This document shows, piece by piece, positions 9,085 to 18,103 of a stretch of 64,000 nt of DNA (the first letter of the stretch is position 1; each line of letters opens with the position of its first letter). Origin of the DNA: Chitinophagaceae bacterium (GTDB taxonomy: Bacteria > Bacteroidota > Bacteroidia > Chitinophagales > Chitinophagaceae); the NCBI GenBank assembly GCA_016786845.1, contig JAEUVB010000021.1, forward strand, positions 186,001 to 250,000, in the 5' to 3' direction. Below the pieces are notes generated by a model, which saw only the letters and a list, made by a program, of their open reading frames with translations, was not told the DNA's origin and did not search any database. Made by a program: the position numbers and the translations under genes.

Positions 9085-12000
9085 CTATGGTACCAGGGCC
9101 CCCACTCCATTTTGTGCATTCGGGTCAAAGAGATTGAAATCGTCGCTATCGACACCTCCGCTGCCATCCAGATCGGTAGAAAGATAACCACCATTACCAA
9201 ATTGAATGTCCGGATCGAGGAGGTTGAAGTCGTCACCGTCTACTCCACCACTTTGGTCGATATCACCGGAATAGATAGCATAAACCCCACCGGGCATTTG
9301 TATCTGATTATTACCATAAGCCTGAGAAGCAGCGCTTGAAAAATCATAAGTTGTCGTTGGTGTAATGATGACCGAGTTTGCACTCCAGGTTTCCATACTA
9401 TTTCTATGTTTGACTACGATAAAGTAATTACCCACGATCGATGGAAAATCACAGGCTGCTGTTCCATTTGTATTCAGCAAGGTCTTAATGGCATGAACCA
9501 AACCATAATTAACAGGGTCATGCAATTCTACGGTAATGGTATCACTCACCGTAGTCGAAAGACTTTCTCCCTGATTGAATAAGGCTGTGGTCATTTGAGA
9601 ATTTCCGATATAGAACCCTTGTAAGAAGAGGGTCAGATCCAGATGACCGTTGCACAGATTACCTACACATGCGCTGTTTGCGACGATCGCAAAATTATAA
9701 TTCGCATCATTACAGTCTGTATTATTGATGCTGATGGTCGACGTTTGAAGGCCGTTATTTGCCGCTAAATAACTGACATCAAAAGTGGCTGAGCCACCCG
9801 GGGCAATTGGCCCAACAGGCGTTACCGCACCGATGGTAAATGCCGGATTGGATGAAATAACAGAATTTATCGTCAAATTAGAATTCCCTGTATTTTGGAT
9901 CGTATAGGTTTTAACGGTCGTTGAACCTAAAGTCACATTTCCAAAATCAGTATGATTCGTCGTTAAAGGATTGGTGCTCCCATTGGCGATCGAATTGCCA
10001 TTGCCTGTTACATTCATTTCAGACCCCGATACAGTGACTGTAAAGGTCGTTGTGGTCGCTGCATTCGTTCCGTCTGTTCCGGTTAAGGTCACAATAGTAG
10101 TTCCTTTGTTGAAAGATAAGACACCGCTGCCCGTTCCGTCTGCTTTCGTATTGCCCGATGAGGTCAATACCGTTGCCCCTGTAGTAGAATAACCCCAGAA
10201 GCCTCCCGTACAATTATCCGTAAAAGGATCGGCTATGGTATAATTCGCTGCACAAGTATTGGCAATCACATTTAAGTTTTGATTTGCAGGTGCTAATAAG
10301 GTCGGCACTTGATTATCTGTGACCGTTACGGTAAATGTCGTTGAGGTTGCTGCATTCGTACCGTCTGTTCCGGTTAAGGTCACAATAGTAGTTCCTTTGT
10401 TGAAAGATAACAAGCCGCTACCATTATTATTGGGCTTGGTATTACCCCCCGAACTTAATATCGTAGCACCTGTGGTTGTATAACCCCAATAAATGCTTCC
10501 TTGACCTTCGCAGTTGTCACTAATTGGGTCCGGGATATTATAATTCGCTGCACAAGTATTGGCAATCACAGTTAAGTTTTGATTTGCAGGTGCTAATAAG
10601 GTCGGCACTTGATTATCTGTGACCGTTACGGTAAATGTCGTTGAGGTTGCTGCATTCGTACCGTCTGTTCCGGTTAAGGTCACAATAGTAGTTCCTTTGT
10701 TGAAGGACAACACACCACTGCCCGTTCCATCTGCTTTCGTATTGCCCGATGAAGTCAATACCGTTGCCCCTGTTGTAGAATATCCCCACAAGCCTCCTGT
10801 ACAATTATCTGTAAAAGGATCTGCAATCGTATAATTCGAGGCACAAGTATTGGCAATGACATTCAAGTTTTGATTCGCAGGTGCCACTAAGGTCGGTGCT
10901 TGATTATCTGTGACTGTTACGGTAAAGGTCGTTGTGGTCGCCGCATTCGTCCCGTCTGTTCCGGTTAAGGTGACGATGGTTGTTCCTTTGTTGAAGGACA
11001 ACACGCCGCTATTCATTCCATTGTCTATGGTATTACCACCCGAACTTATAACCGTAGCCCCGCTGCTGGTATAGCCCCATTTAATACCTCCGGCCACATT
11101 ACAGAAGTCGTTGATTGGGTCCGGAATGGTATAATTGGCGGCGCAGGTATTTGCCACCACATTTAATGTTTGATTTGAAGGAGCTGTTAATATTGGTATA
11201 TGAGTGTCTTCAACAATGATTGGTATATTATAAGTTGCTGAATTCATGAATACCGGATTAGGCATTGGCGTAGCATCATACACAGTATAAACCAACGGTG
11301 TTGTTCCTACCGGAAAATTATCCCCCGATAAATGATTCGCGGTATATACAATTGTATTACAATCTAAAAATTGAGGATCAGCCCACGTGACATTGGTATT
11401 ACAAGAACCAGATGGTGCTGTGGCAAAAATAGCAGGTGAAAAAATGTAGGAATGACCTGCTCCCGGCCAGACTGTATTCGTATCGTTCACGACCGTTTTG
11501 GAACCGGTATGATTCGAGGAAGTCACGGTGTGATACACAGAACTATTCGGTCCACGTACACCTATTGTGGCTGAAGGCAGACTTGTTCCGGATCCATAGA
11601 CCAATTGTACCTTATGGCTTCCTTCCCACAACCAGGCTTGAAAGGTTTTAGTATAGTTACCTGATTCCAGCGTATTGCGTACATTCCATTCGATCACCAA
11701 CTTTCTATTAGGCATGGTGCCGATTACTTTATATTTTACAGATCCATTCGTGCCGGTGTGTAAATTATCCCAACAGGCATAAATCTTATTGTGTTGATTG
11801 ACCGTTGTGCTATTAACTGCAGAGTTAGTGACTACAGATGTCCCAAAACCGATCAAACCATTGCTGGATACAGAAAATTGACGATACACAACGCTATGAA
11901 AATCAAAATAAAATGGAATTTGCTGTACAGCACTGCTAACATTATCAGAACCTGCAGGTATAATTTCTGTAGCCCCGGTACTTAAATCTTCCAAAGCAAA

Positions 12001-15000
12001 GGATGTTGAATTTTCAAACTTATAGTTGTTAAAAATCGGCTCGAATAGTGGAGCCAAAGTATCCAATACAGTAATGGTTTGAATACAAGAAGTAGAATTA
12101 CCTGCTGAATCTGTGGCTAAATATGTGATGGTATTGATACCCAGCGGCAAATCTTCTCTCAGCGGAGATCCAGAAGTACCTCCAAAGTTGCCAGAGGGAT
12201 TAAAAAAACTGCCGCTATTATTAAACTGAACTCTTATGGCTGCAAAAGAATCCGATGTTCCAATCGGCAACAAACAATTGTCAGCGATAACAGGCAAAGA
12301 ATCTGCATAGGTCACGAAACAAGAATCATCAAAATTCTGATAGACGGTAATATTAGATGGGCATACGATGGTCGGTGGTGTTTGGTCATTTACATTCACG
12401 GCTAATATGGAACTGACGCAACCATTCACATCTTTTAATCGAATCTGATAAATGGCAGGAGGAAGATTTGAAAAAACATTGCTGCTTTGATAGATTAATC
12501 CACTGTCCTTAGAATATGTATAAGGTGATGTACCTCCCAATGGATTAGTAATCGTGATTGATCCGTCTGATGAACCTATACAGGCTTCAACATGATTTTG
12601 GGTGAAAGTAATATTAGAACACACTATGCCGGTACCTTTCAATTTGAAAGTATATGAAGCTTCATCACAATCATTGGTTTGAATGCTTATCGTAGGTGAA
12701 ATGATACCATTTGCAGTCGGTGTGAAAGTAATTGCAAACGTCGCCGAATTGCCGGGGGCAATAGGACTTGACGGCGTAAGCGGACTTACAGTGAATTTTA
12801 CATTGTTGCTATTGATACTGCTTATATTTAAATTCGATGTACCAGTATTTTGCAAGGTAAAGGTTCGAATCATCGAGTTACCAACCAGACAAATACCAAA
12901 ATCCGTTGAATCGCTGGCACTGGGAGTAATATCACCATTGACAATTGTGAGACCATTACCCTGAACATTGGCCTCAGGGGCATTGACCGTCACCGTACGT
13001 GTACAGGTTATCGCCTGATTGGAAGATGCATCGATACCACTTAATAAAACATTAGTGGTTCCGACATTAAAGGCGATTGGACCACTACCTGTTCCATCTG
13101 CAATGTTGTTTACGGTATCTATCGTTGCTCCGCTCAGGATATAACTCCAGGTAGAACCTATGCAATTATCACTGATCGGATCCGGTATCGTATAATTGGC
13201 TGTACAGTTTGAAGCCGTTAAAATTTGATTATTGAAGCAATTCAAGGTCGGTACTTGATTATCCGAGACGGTTACAGTAAAAGTTGTTGAAGTTGCTGCA
13301 TTCGTCCCGTCTGTTCCGGTTAAAGTCACAATAGTAGTTCCTTTGTTGAAGGACAACACGCCGCTGCCGGTTCCATCTGCTTTCGTATTGCCCGATGAGG
13401 TCAATACCGTTGCCCCTGTAGTAGAATAACCCCAGAAGCCTCCCGTACAATTATCCGTAAATGGATCGGCTATGGTATAATTCGCTGCACAAGTATTGGC
13501 AATGACATTCAAGTTTTGATTTGCAGGTACCACTAAGGTCGGCGCTTGATTATCTGTGACGGTTACAGTAAAAGTTGTTGAGGCTGCTGCATTCGTTCCG
13601 TCTGTTCCGGTTAAGGTCACGATGGTTGTTCCTTTGTTGAAGGACAGCACACCGCTGCTCGTTCCGTCTATATTCGTATTGCCGGATGAAGTTAATATTG
13701 TTGCGCCTGTAGTAGAATAACCCCATGTACCGCCTGTACAATTATCCGTAAATGGATCCGCTATGGTATAATTCGCTGCACAAGTATTAGCAATCACATT
13801 TAAATTTTGATTGCCGGGTGACAATAAGGTCGGCGCTTGATTATCTGTCACGGTGACTATTTGTGTACACGTCACTGAATTACCGCTTGCATCGCTGGCG
13901 GTCCAAACCACATTGGTTGTTCCAATTGGATAATTACCGGATGCATTGCTGGTATTATTGAAACTATTTGTCAAGGTAATTGGGCTATTTAAAGCGGGAG
14001 AACCTGAGGTCCAATTGGACACACAGGATCCATTCAAGGTCATATTCGTAAGTACTCCGTTTAAATTTGTTGAGGAGTTATCATCTAAAAAATTGATTCC
14101 CGCATTATTACCACAAGCGACCCCTTGATTAAAATTGTAGTAAAGCACTAAGCCCGGTTCGATACCGGTTAAATGTAGAAGACTAGTGCCCAATAAGTCT
14201 ATAGGATTACGGGCCGTGTTCCAAATGCGCAATTCATCAATATCACCGCCAAAGTAATGACCTTCCGTTAATGTGACTGTGCCATCATGAAAACGACCAT
14301 TGTTGGCCAGACCTCCTATGCCATTTTGGCCAATATTATGTAAAGCCAATTCAGCACCTAAAGTTGCACTTGAATCGGCCGACCCAACTAAATTTCCATC
14401 TAAGTAAGCCATTAAATAATCATTCTGATTATAACCTCCGCCAAACACCAATGTCGCCTTATGCCATTGTCCGCTCAGAATATTGGGAGTGCTTAGCCAG
14501 GTGCCGGTCCACCCATTGTTGGTTGAATATATACCATAGTACAAATTACCATCGTATACATACAAATTTAATCCATTACCGGCTCCACCTTCTTCCCAAA
14601 GAACTTGTTTGTGCGAACTGATATTTTTATCATTTACTCTAAATGAAACTTCTACTGTTCGCTGAGTTTGATCCATCGTATTGATCACACTCGTTGGAGC
14701 AACTTTCACGATATCATTGATGCCATCAAAATTGAGTCCGTTATTGGGAGTTAATGTAGCACAGTTATCCGTTACCACGGGAGGATTTACAGTAACCGCT
14801 CCGGTACAAAGTCCGGGTGTTGTGTTTATACTAACCGGCCCACTGCATGTAATAACCGGCAACTCAGTATCTTCTACAATCACCGGTATCGTATAAGTGA
14901 CCGTATTGATGGGATCATAATCCGGCGCGGGTGTCGCATCCGAGACCAGAAAGGCCATCTGGGTTGTTCCTACCGGAAAAAAATTGCCGGGCGAATAATA

Positions 15001-17721
15001 ACCTAAAGACATTACGATATTACAGTCTGTGAAATTTGGGAAATCAAATGTCACATTTGCACCACATGAACCGGCAGCTGCAGTGGCAAATATAGCGGGG
15101 GTAAAGCTGTACGAACGACCGGCCCCGGGCCAGTCTGTATTATTATCGTTGATGATACTTTTTGAACTACTATGATTGGTCGTTGTCACATCATTAAATA
15201 CCGTAGCATTACTGCCTCTTACACCAATAGTGGCGGAAGGCATATTAGTCCCGTTACCATAAACGTATTGCACCTTGTGGCTTCCTTCACACAACCATAC
15301 TTGAAATGTTTTGGTATAGTTCCCCAATTCGGCTGCATTGCGAACATTAAATTCAATCACTAATTTTCGATTGGGCCTAGTACCGACCACTTTATATTTA
15401 ACCGACCCATTGGTACCTGTGTGTAAATTATCCCATAAAGCGTATAGTTTATTATGTTGATTAGTCGTTGTACTGTTCGCTGCCGATGTAGTCACCGGTG
15501 TTGTTCCAAATCCGATTAAGCCATTACTGGACACAGAAAATTGTTGATAGACCACACTGTGAAAATCAAAGTTAAACGGAATTTGTTGTACGGCACTGCT
15601 TACATTATCGGAACCTGAAGGAATAATTTCTGTAGCACCTGTACTTAAATCTTCTAATGAGACTCCGGTACTTGTTTCAAAGGCATAATTGTTAAATACC
15701 GGCTCAAATAAAGGAGGAATGGTGTCATATATAACAAACATGGTAGTACACGAATCGGTATTGCCATTGGGATCAGTTGCAAACCAAGTAATGTAATTGG
15801 TGTCAATAGGCGCAAAGCTAATATTTGCTCCGGTGCCGGATGTTGTAGTTGTGACAGTTCCGGAATTTACACGATAACCAAGCGTGGCCGGTTCAGTATA
15901 AAACGCTCCACAATTATCGTTCACGATGGGCGGGGGGAGTGTGTAATTTCCTGTACAATTCGAGTAAACATCCAGATAAATAAACGTATCCGGAGGACAA
16001 ATAATCGTCGGTGGGGTCAAGTCATTGATATTCACTGCCATGGCCGCACTTTCACAACCATTCATGTCCTTATTCCTCATTTGATAAATGCCGGGTGCCA
16101 AATTTGAAAATATGTTACTACTTTGATAGGTAATTCCGCTATCCTTGGAAAAACTATAAGGCCCTGAACCACCTGCCGATCCGGATAAAGTAATCACCCC
16201 ATTCGTATTACCAATACAGGCTTCCACATGCGTTTCATTAAAGGTTAAAGTAGGGCAGGTCGTTACGCCGGTCCCTCTTATGGCATAAGTATATACACCT
16301 TCGTCACAGTCATTATTATTGATCGTGATGGTGCCATTTTTTATTCCTGTTGATGTGGGTGAAAACGTCAGGACAAAAGTTGCACTGGCATTCGGTGCAA
16401 TGGGACCTGATGGGGTGAGGGCTCCCACGGAAAACATCGCATGACTGCAGGTGATACTGCTGATGTACAACTCGGTATTACCAAGGTTTTGAATCGTATA
16501 AACGCGCGTAGGACTAGTCCCTACAACAACGTTTCCAAAATTGGTATGATCACTTGCAGCGGGGGTTACATCGCCGTCTACAATATTGACATTGTTGCCT
16601 TTAACATTGATTTCCGTCAGTGTTGTATGCGTTTGAATAGCAATGCTTCTGTTAACCATCGTACTATCTCCCAGTTGGCCATATGAATTCATCCCACAGG
16701 CCCATACTGTTTGGTTATTTTTTAAAAATAAGGAATGGTACCCTCCTCCCGCACACGAGATGATTCCACTTAAGCCGATCACTTGAACCGGAGAAGTACG
16801 ATTCGTAATAGTAGCATCTCCTAATTGACTGTAGGCATTATAACCACAGGCCCACGCTGTACCATTATTTTTTATAAAAAGTGAGTGATATAAACCCGTA
16901 GCAATATTTGTAATACCGCTAAGTGCCGGAATTTGAACAGGCGTATTTCTGTTGATGGTAGTCCCATCGCCCAATTGGCCAAAAGAATTATATCCACAAG
17001 ACCAAACCGTGCTATCGGCTTTTAAGAATAAGGTATGATTACCTCCCCCTGAAATGGCCGTTACGTTGGAAATTCCACTCAATTGAACCGATACCAGGCG
17101 GTTGATATTTGTACCATCACCCAGAGTTCCATTTGTATTGTTACCACATGCCCATACCGTGCCATTACTTTTCAGGAAATGCGAAGCCACATCTCCGGCG
17201 GATATAGCAACAATCCCGCTTAGTCCGCTAACCTGCACAGGAGTATTACGATTTGTGGTAGAGTTATCACCTAATTGACCAGAATTATTATAGCCACAGG
17301 ACCAAACGGTACTGTCACTTTTTAAAAACAAAGAATGGCTTCCGCCGGCGGAAATAGCGATGATTCCAGAAAGAGAAGTTATTTGCACCGGAGTGGTTCG
17401 ATTAGCGGTGGTTCCATCACCTAATTGACCATAGAAATTATAACCACATGCCCATACGGTTCCGTCACTTTTCAGGAAAATGACATGCTTATCTCCGCTG
17501 GCTACGTCTATTATGTTATTCAAGCCACTCACATTAACAGGTTCCGTTTTGGATACCAAGGTGCTATCACCCAATTGTCCGTAAGTGTTTATGCCCCAGG
17601 ACTGAGGTATATTCTGGCTACAGGGCAACCATAGTGAATGGTATTCACCTGCAGCAATATTTTGTGCATGGCTTATATATTGGCTGCATAAAATAATTAG
17701 AAAGAAAATTATCTTTTTCAT
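9085..17721 (-). CDS. Giant secreted adhesin (RCC1 repeats, ASH/HYR-like domains, LamG, dockerin-like end)
   Basis: This 2878-residue protein starts with a signal peptide (MKKIIFFLIILCSQYISHAQ). Residues about 25-365 are seven RCC1-type repeats (WACGYNxYGQLGD). Two choice-of-anchor (ASH-like) domains (DFGNVVVGTSPTRVYTIQN and a second copy) each precede a SprB-like module (HVEACIG, SKDSG, IYQ) and HYR-like domains. One LamG/concanavalin-like domain lies in the middle (LNFDGINDIVKV to DELRIWNTARNP). Many near-identical 97-residue HYR-like units (NQAPTLVAPANQNLNVIAN) follow. The last 200 residues are the shared module, ending in two EF-hand-like loops (DIDQSGGVDGDD and DLDGSGGVDSDD) and NGVGALVP. 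No T9SS type A domain is present. A role in surface adhesion or matrix building is inferred. It is divergent from the cyclase gene, with a palindrome 91 bp upstream. Confidence 0.85.
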   Translation of the reverse strand: MKKIIFFLIILCSQYISHAQNIAAGEYHSLWLPCSQNIPQSWGINTYGQLGDSTLVSKTEPVNVSGLNNIIDVASGDKHVIFLKSDGTVWACGYNFYGQLGDGTTANRTTPVQITSLSGIIAISAGGSHSLFLKSDSTVWSCGYNNSGQLGDNSTTNRNTPVQVSGLSGIVAISAGDVASHFLKSNGTVWACGNNTNGTLGDGTNINRLVSVQLSGISNVTAISGGGNHTLFLKADSTVWSCGYNSFGQLGDGTTINRNTPVQIPALSGITNIATGLYHSLFIKNNGTAWACGYNAYSQLGDATITNRTSPVQVIGLSGIISCAGGGYHSLFLKNNQTVWACGMNSYGQLGDSTMVNRSIAIQTHTTLTEINVKGNNVNIVDGDVTPAASDHTNFGNVVVGTSPTRVYTIQNLGNTELYISSITCSHAMFSVGALTPSGPIAPNASATFVLTFSPTSTGIKNGTITINNNDCDEGVYTYAIRGTGVTTCPTLTFNETHVEACIGNTNGVITLSGSAGGSGPYSFSKDSGITYQSSNIFSNLAPGIYQMRNKDMNGCESAAMAVNINDLTPPTIICPPDTFIYLDVYSNCTGNYTLPPPIVNDNCGAFYTEPATLGYRVNSGTVTTTTSGTGANISFAPIDTNYITWFATDPNGNTDSCTTMFVIYDTIPPLFEPVFNNYAFETSTGVSLEDLSTGATEIIPSGSDNVSSAVQQIPFNFDFHSVVYQQFSVSSNGLIGFGTTPVTTSAANSTTTNQHNKLYALWDNLHTGTNGSVKYKVVGTRPNRKLVIEFNVRNAAELGNYTKTFQVWLCEGSHKVQYVYGNGTNMPSATIGVRGSNATVFNDVTTTNHSSSKSIINDNNTDWPGAGRSYSFTPAIFATAAAGSCGANVTFDFPNFTDCNIVMSLGYYSPGNFFPVGTTQMAFLVSDATPAPDYDPINTVTYTIPVIVEDTELPVITCSGPVSINTTPGLCTGAVTVNPPVVTDNCATLTPNNGLNFDGINDIVKVAPTSVINTMDQTQRTVEVSFRVNDKNISSHKQVLWEEGGAGNGLNLYVYDGNLYYGIYSTNNGWTGTWLSTPNILSGQWHKATLVFGGGYNQNDYLMAYLDGNLVGSADSSATLGAELALHNIGQNGIGGLANNGRFHDGTVTLTEGHYFGGDIDELRIWNTARNPIDLLGTSLLHLTGIEPGLVLYYNFNQGVACGNNAGINFLDDNSSTNLNGVLTNMTLNGSCVSNWTSGSPALNSPITLTNSFNNTSNASGNYPIGTTNVVWTASDASGNSVTCTQIVTVTDNQAPTLLSPGNQNLNVIANTCAANYTIADPFTDNCTGGTWGYSTTGATILTSSGNTNIDGTSSGVLSFNKGTTIVTLTGTDGTNAAASTTFTVTVTDNQAPTLVVPANQNLNVIANTCAANYTIADPFTDNCTGGFWGYSTTGATVLTSSGNTKADGTGSGVLSFNKGTTIVTLTGTDGTNAATSTTFTVTVSDNQVPTLNCFNNQILTASNCTANYTIPDPISDNCIGSTWSYILSGATIDTVNNIADGTGSGPIAFNVGTTNVLLSGIDASSNQAITCTRTVTVNAPEANVQGNGLTIVNGDITPSASDSTDFGICLVGNSMIRTFTLQNTGTSNLNISSINSNNVKFTVSPLTPSSPIAPGNSATFAITFTPTANGIISPTISIQTNDCDEASYTFKLKGTGIVCSNITFTQNHVEACIGSSDGSITITNPLGGTSPYTYSKDSGLIYQSSNVFSNLPPAIYQIRLKDVNGCVSSILAVNVNDQTPPTIVCPSNITVYQNFDDSCFVTYADSLPVIADNCLLPIGTSDSFAAIRVQFNNSGSFFNPSGNFGGTSGSPLREDLPLGINTITYLATDSAGNSTSCIQTITVLDTLAPLFEPIFNNYKFENSTSFALEDLSTGATEIIPAGSDNVSSAVQQIPFYFDFHSVVYRQFSVSSNGLIGFGTSVVTNSAVNSTTVNQHNKIYACWDNLHTGTNGSVKYKVIGTMPNRKLVIEWNVRNTLESGNYTKTFQAWLWEGSHKVQLVYGSGTSLPSATIGVRGPNSSVYHTVTSSNHTGSKTVVNDTNTVWPGAGHSYIFSPAIFATAPSGSCNTNVTWADPQFLDCNTIVYTANHLSGDNFPVGTTPLVYTVYDATPMPNPVFMNSATYNIPIIVEDTHIPILTAPSNQTLNVVANTCAANYTIPDPINDFCNVAGGIKWGYTSSGATVISSGGNTIDNGMNSGVLSFNKGTTIVTLTGTDGTNAATTTTFTVTVTDNQAPTLVAPANQNLNVIANTCASNYTIADPFTDNCTGGLWGYSTTGATVLTSSGNTKADGTGSGVLSFNKGTTIVTLTGTDGTNAATSTTFTVTVTDNQVPTLLAPANQNLTVIANTCAANYNIPDPISDNCEGQGSIYWGYTTTGATILSSGGNTKPNNNGSGLLSFNKGTTIVTLTGTDGTNAATSTTFTVTVTDNQVPTLLAPANQNLNVIANTCAANYTIADPFTDNCTGGFWGYSTTGATVLTSSGNTKADGTGSGVLSFNKGTTIVTLTGTDGTNAATTTTFTVTVSGSEMNVTGNGNSIANGSTNPLTTNHTDFGNVTLGSTTVKTYTIQNTGNSNLTINSVISSNPAFTIGAVTPVGPIAPGGSATFDVSYLAANNGLQTSTISINNTDCNDANYNFAIVANSACVGNLCNGHLDLTLFLQGFYIGNSQMTTALFNQGESLSTTVSDTITVELHDPVNYGLVHAIKTLLNTNGTAACDFPSIVGNYFIVVKHRNSMETWSANSVIITPTTTYDFSSAASQAYGNNQIQMPGGVYAIYSGDIDQSGGVDGDDFNLLDPDIQFGNGGYLSTDLDGSGGVDSDDFNLFDPNAQNGVGALVP
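10019..11190 (-). repeat. Tandem 291-300 bp coding repeats (four units)
   Basis: Four units encoding the HYR-like block repeat at about 291-bp steps (one is 300 bp because of three extra codons). They are nearly identical at DNA level, for example the GTAGTTCCTTTGTTGAA segment in each. Recent expansion or gene conversion is likely. Confidence 0.75.
13254..13845 (-). repeat. Second cluster of the 291 bp coding repeat
   Basis: Two further full units of the same HYR-like block lie about 2 kb from the first cluster inside the same gene. Their DNA is close enough to the first cluster to suggest exchange between clusters. Confidence 0.7.
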
Positions 17722-18103
17722 GTTGAAGGGTTTTTTAGCCTTTTTGGAAAAAATGGTTAATTATTTCCATTGAAAACTATACAAAGATGATCATATTCAT
17801 TTTGCAATCCTATCATTGATATCAATGATATGCTCCTTGGAAAATTGAGCCCTGTTTGCATTCATTGAGCTTAATCCTCAAATGATACCGGGCCTTCTAT
17901 TCCGCACATTAGTATTATTAACATTAGCATATTAACTTCACCGTATGAATGTGAATTCCAAACTGACCTAATGTAAAATGATCTAATGGGTAGGCAAGGA
18001 CAATATCTTTGAATAGCAGAAACACACATTCATTCACAAAAAACAAAAGCAATGCATGAATATTCTCTTTTGCTTTCATGATTTGAACCTTTTGCCTAAG
18101 ACC
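17722..18103. promoter_or_regulatory. Divergent control region, adhesin / adenylate cyclase
   Basis: This gap of about 380 bp between two divergently read genes must carry both promoters. It contains the perfect 18-bp palindrome at 17812-17829. A CATCTTTG sequence reading toward the adhesin resembles the Bacteroidota -7 element TAnnTTTG with one mismatch, but I could not place a convincing -33 box. Confidence 0.5.
17812..17829. promoter_or_regulatory. Perfect 18-bp palindrome, candidate operator
   Basis: ATCATTGATATCAATGAT is its own reverse complement. Close copies occur at 26584-26601, 26625-26642 and 29880-29897, with a weaker one at 34568-34585, all in control regions of surface-fiber or signalling genes. 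Size and symmetry suit a dimeric LuxR/NarL-type or other HTH regulator. Confidence 0.6.

Noticed and set aside
9971..10834. Plus-strand frames rich in VPSVPVKVTIVVPLLK
   Set aside because: They are antisense shadows of the HYR-like repeats in the adhesin gene.
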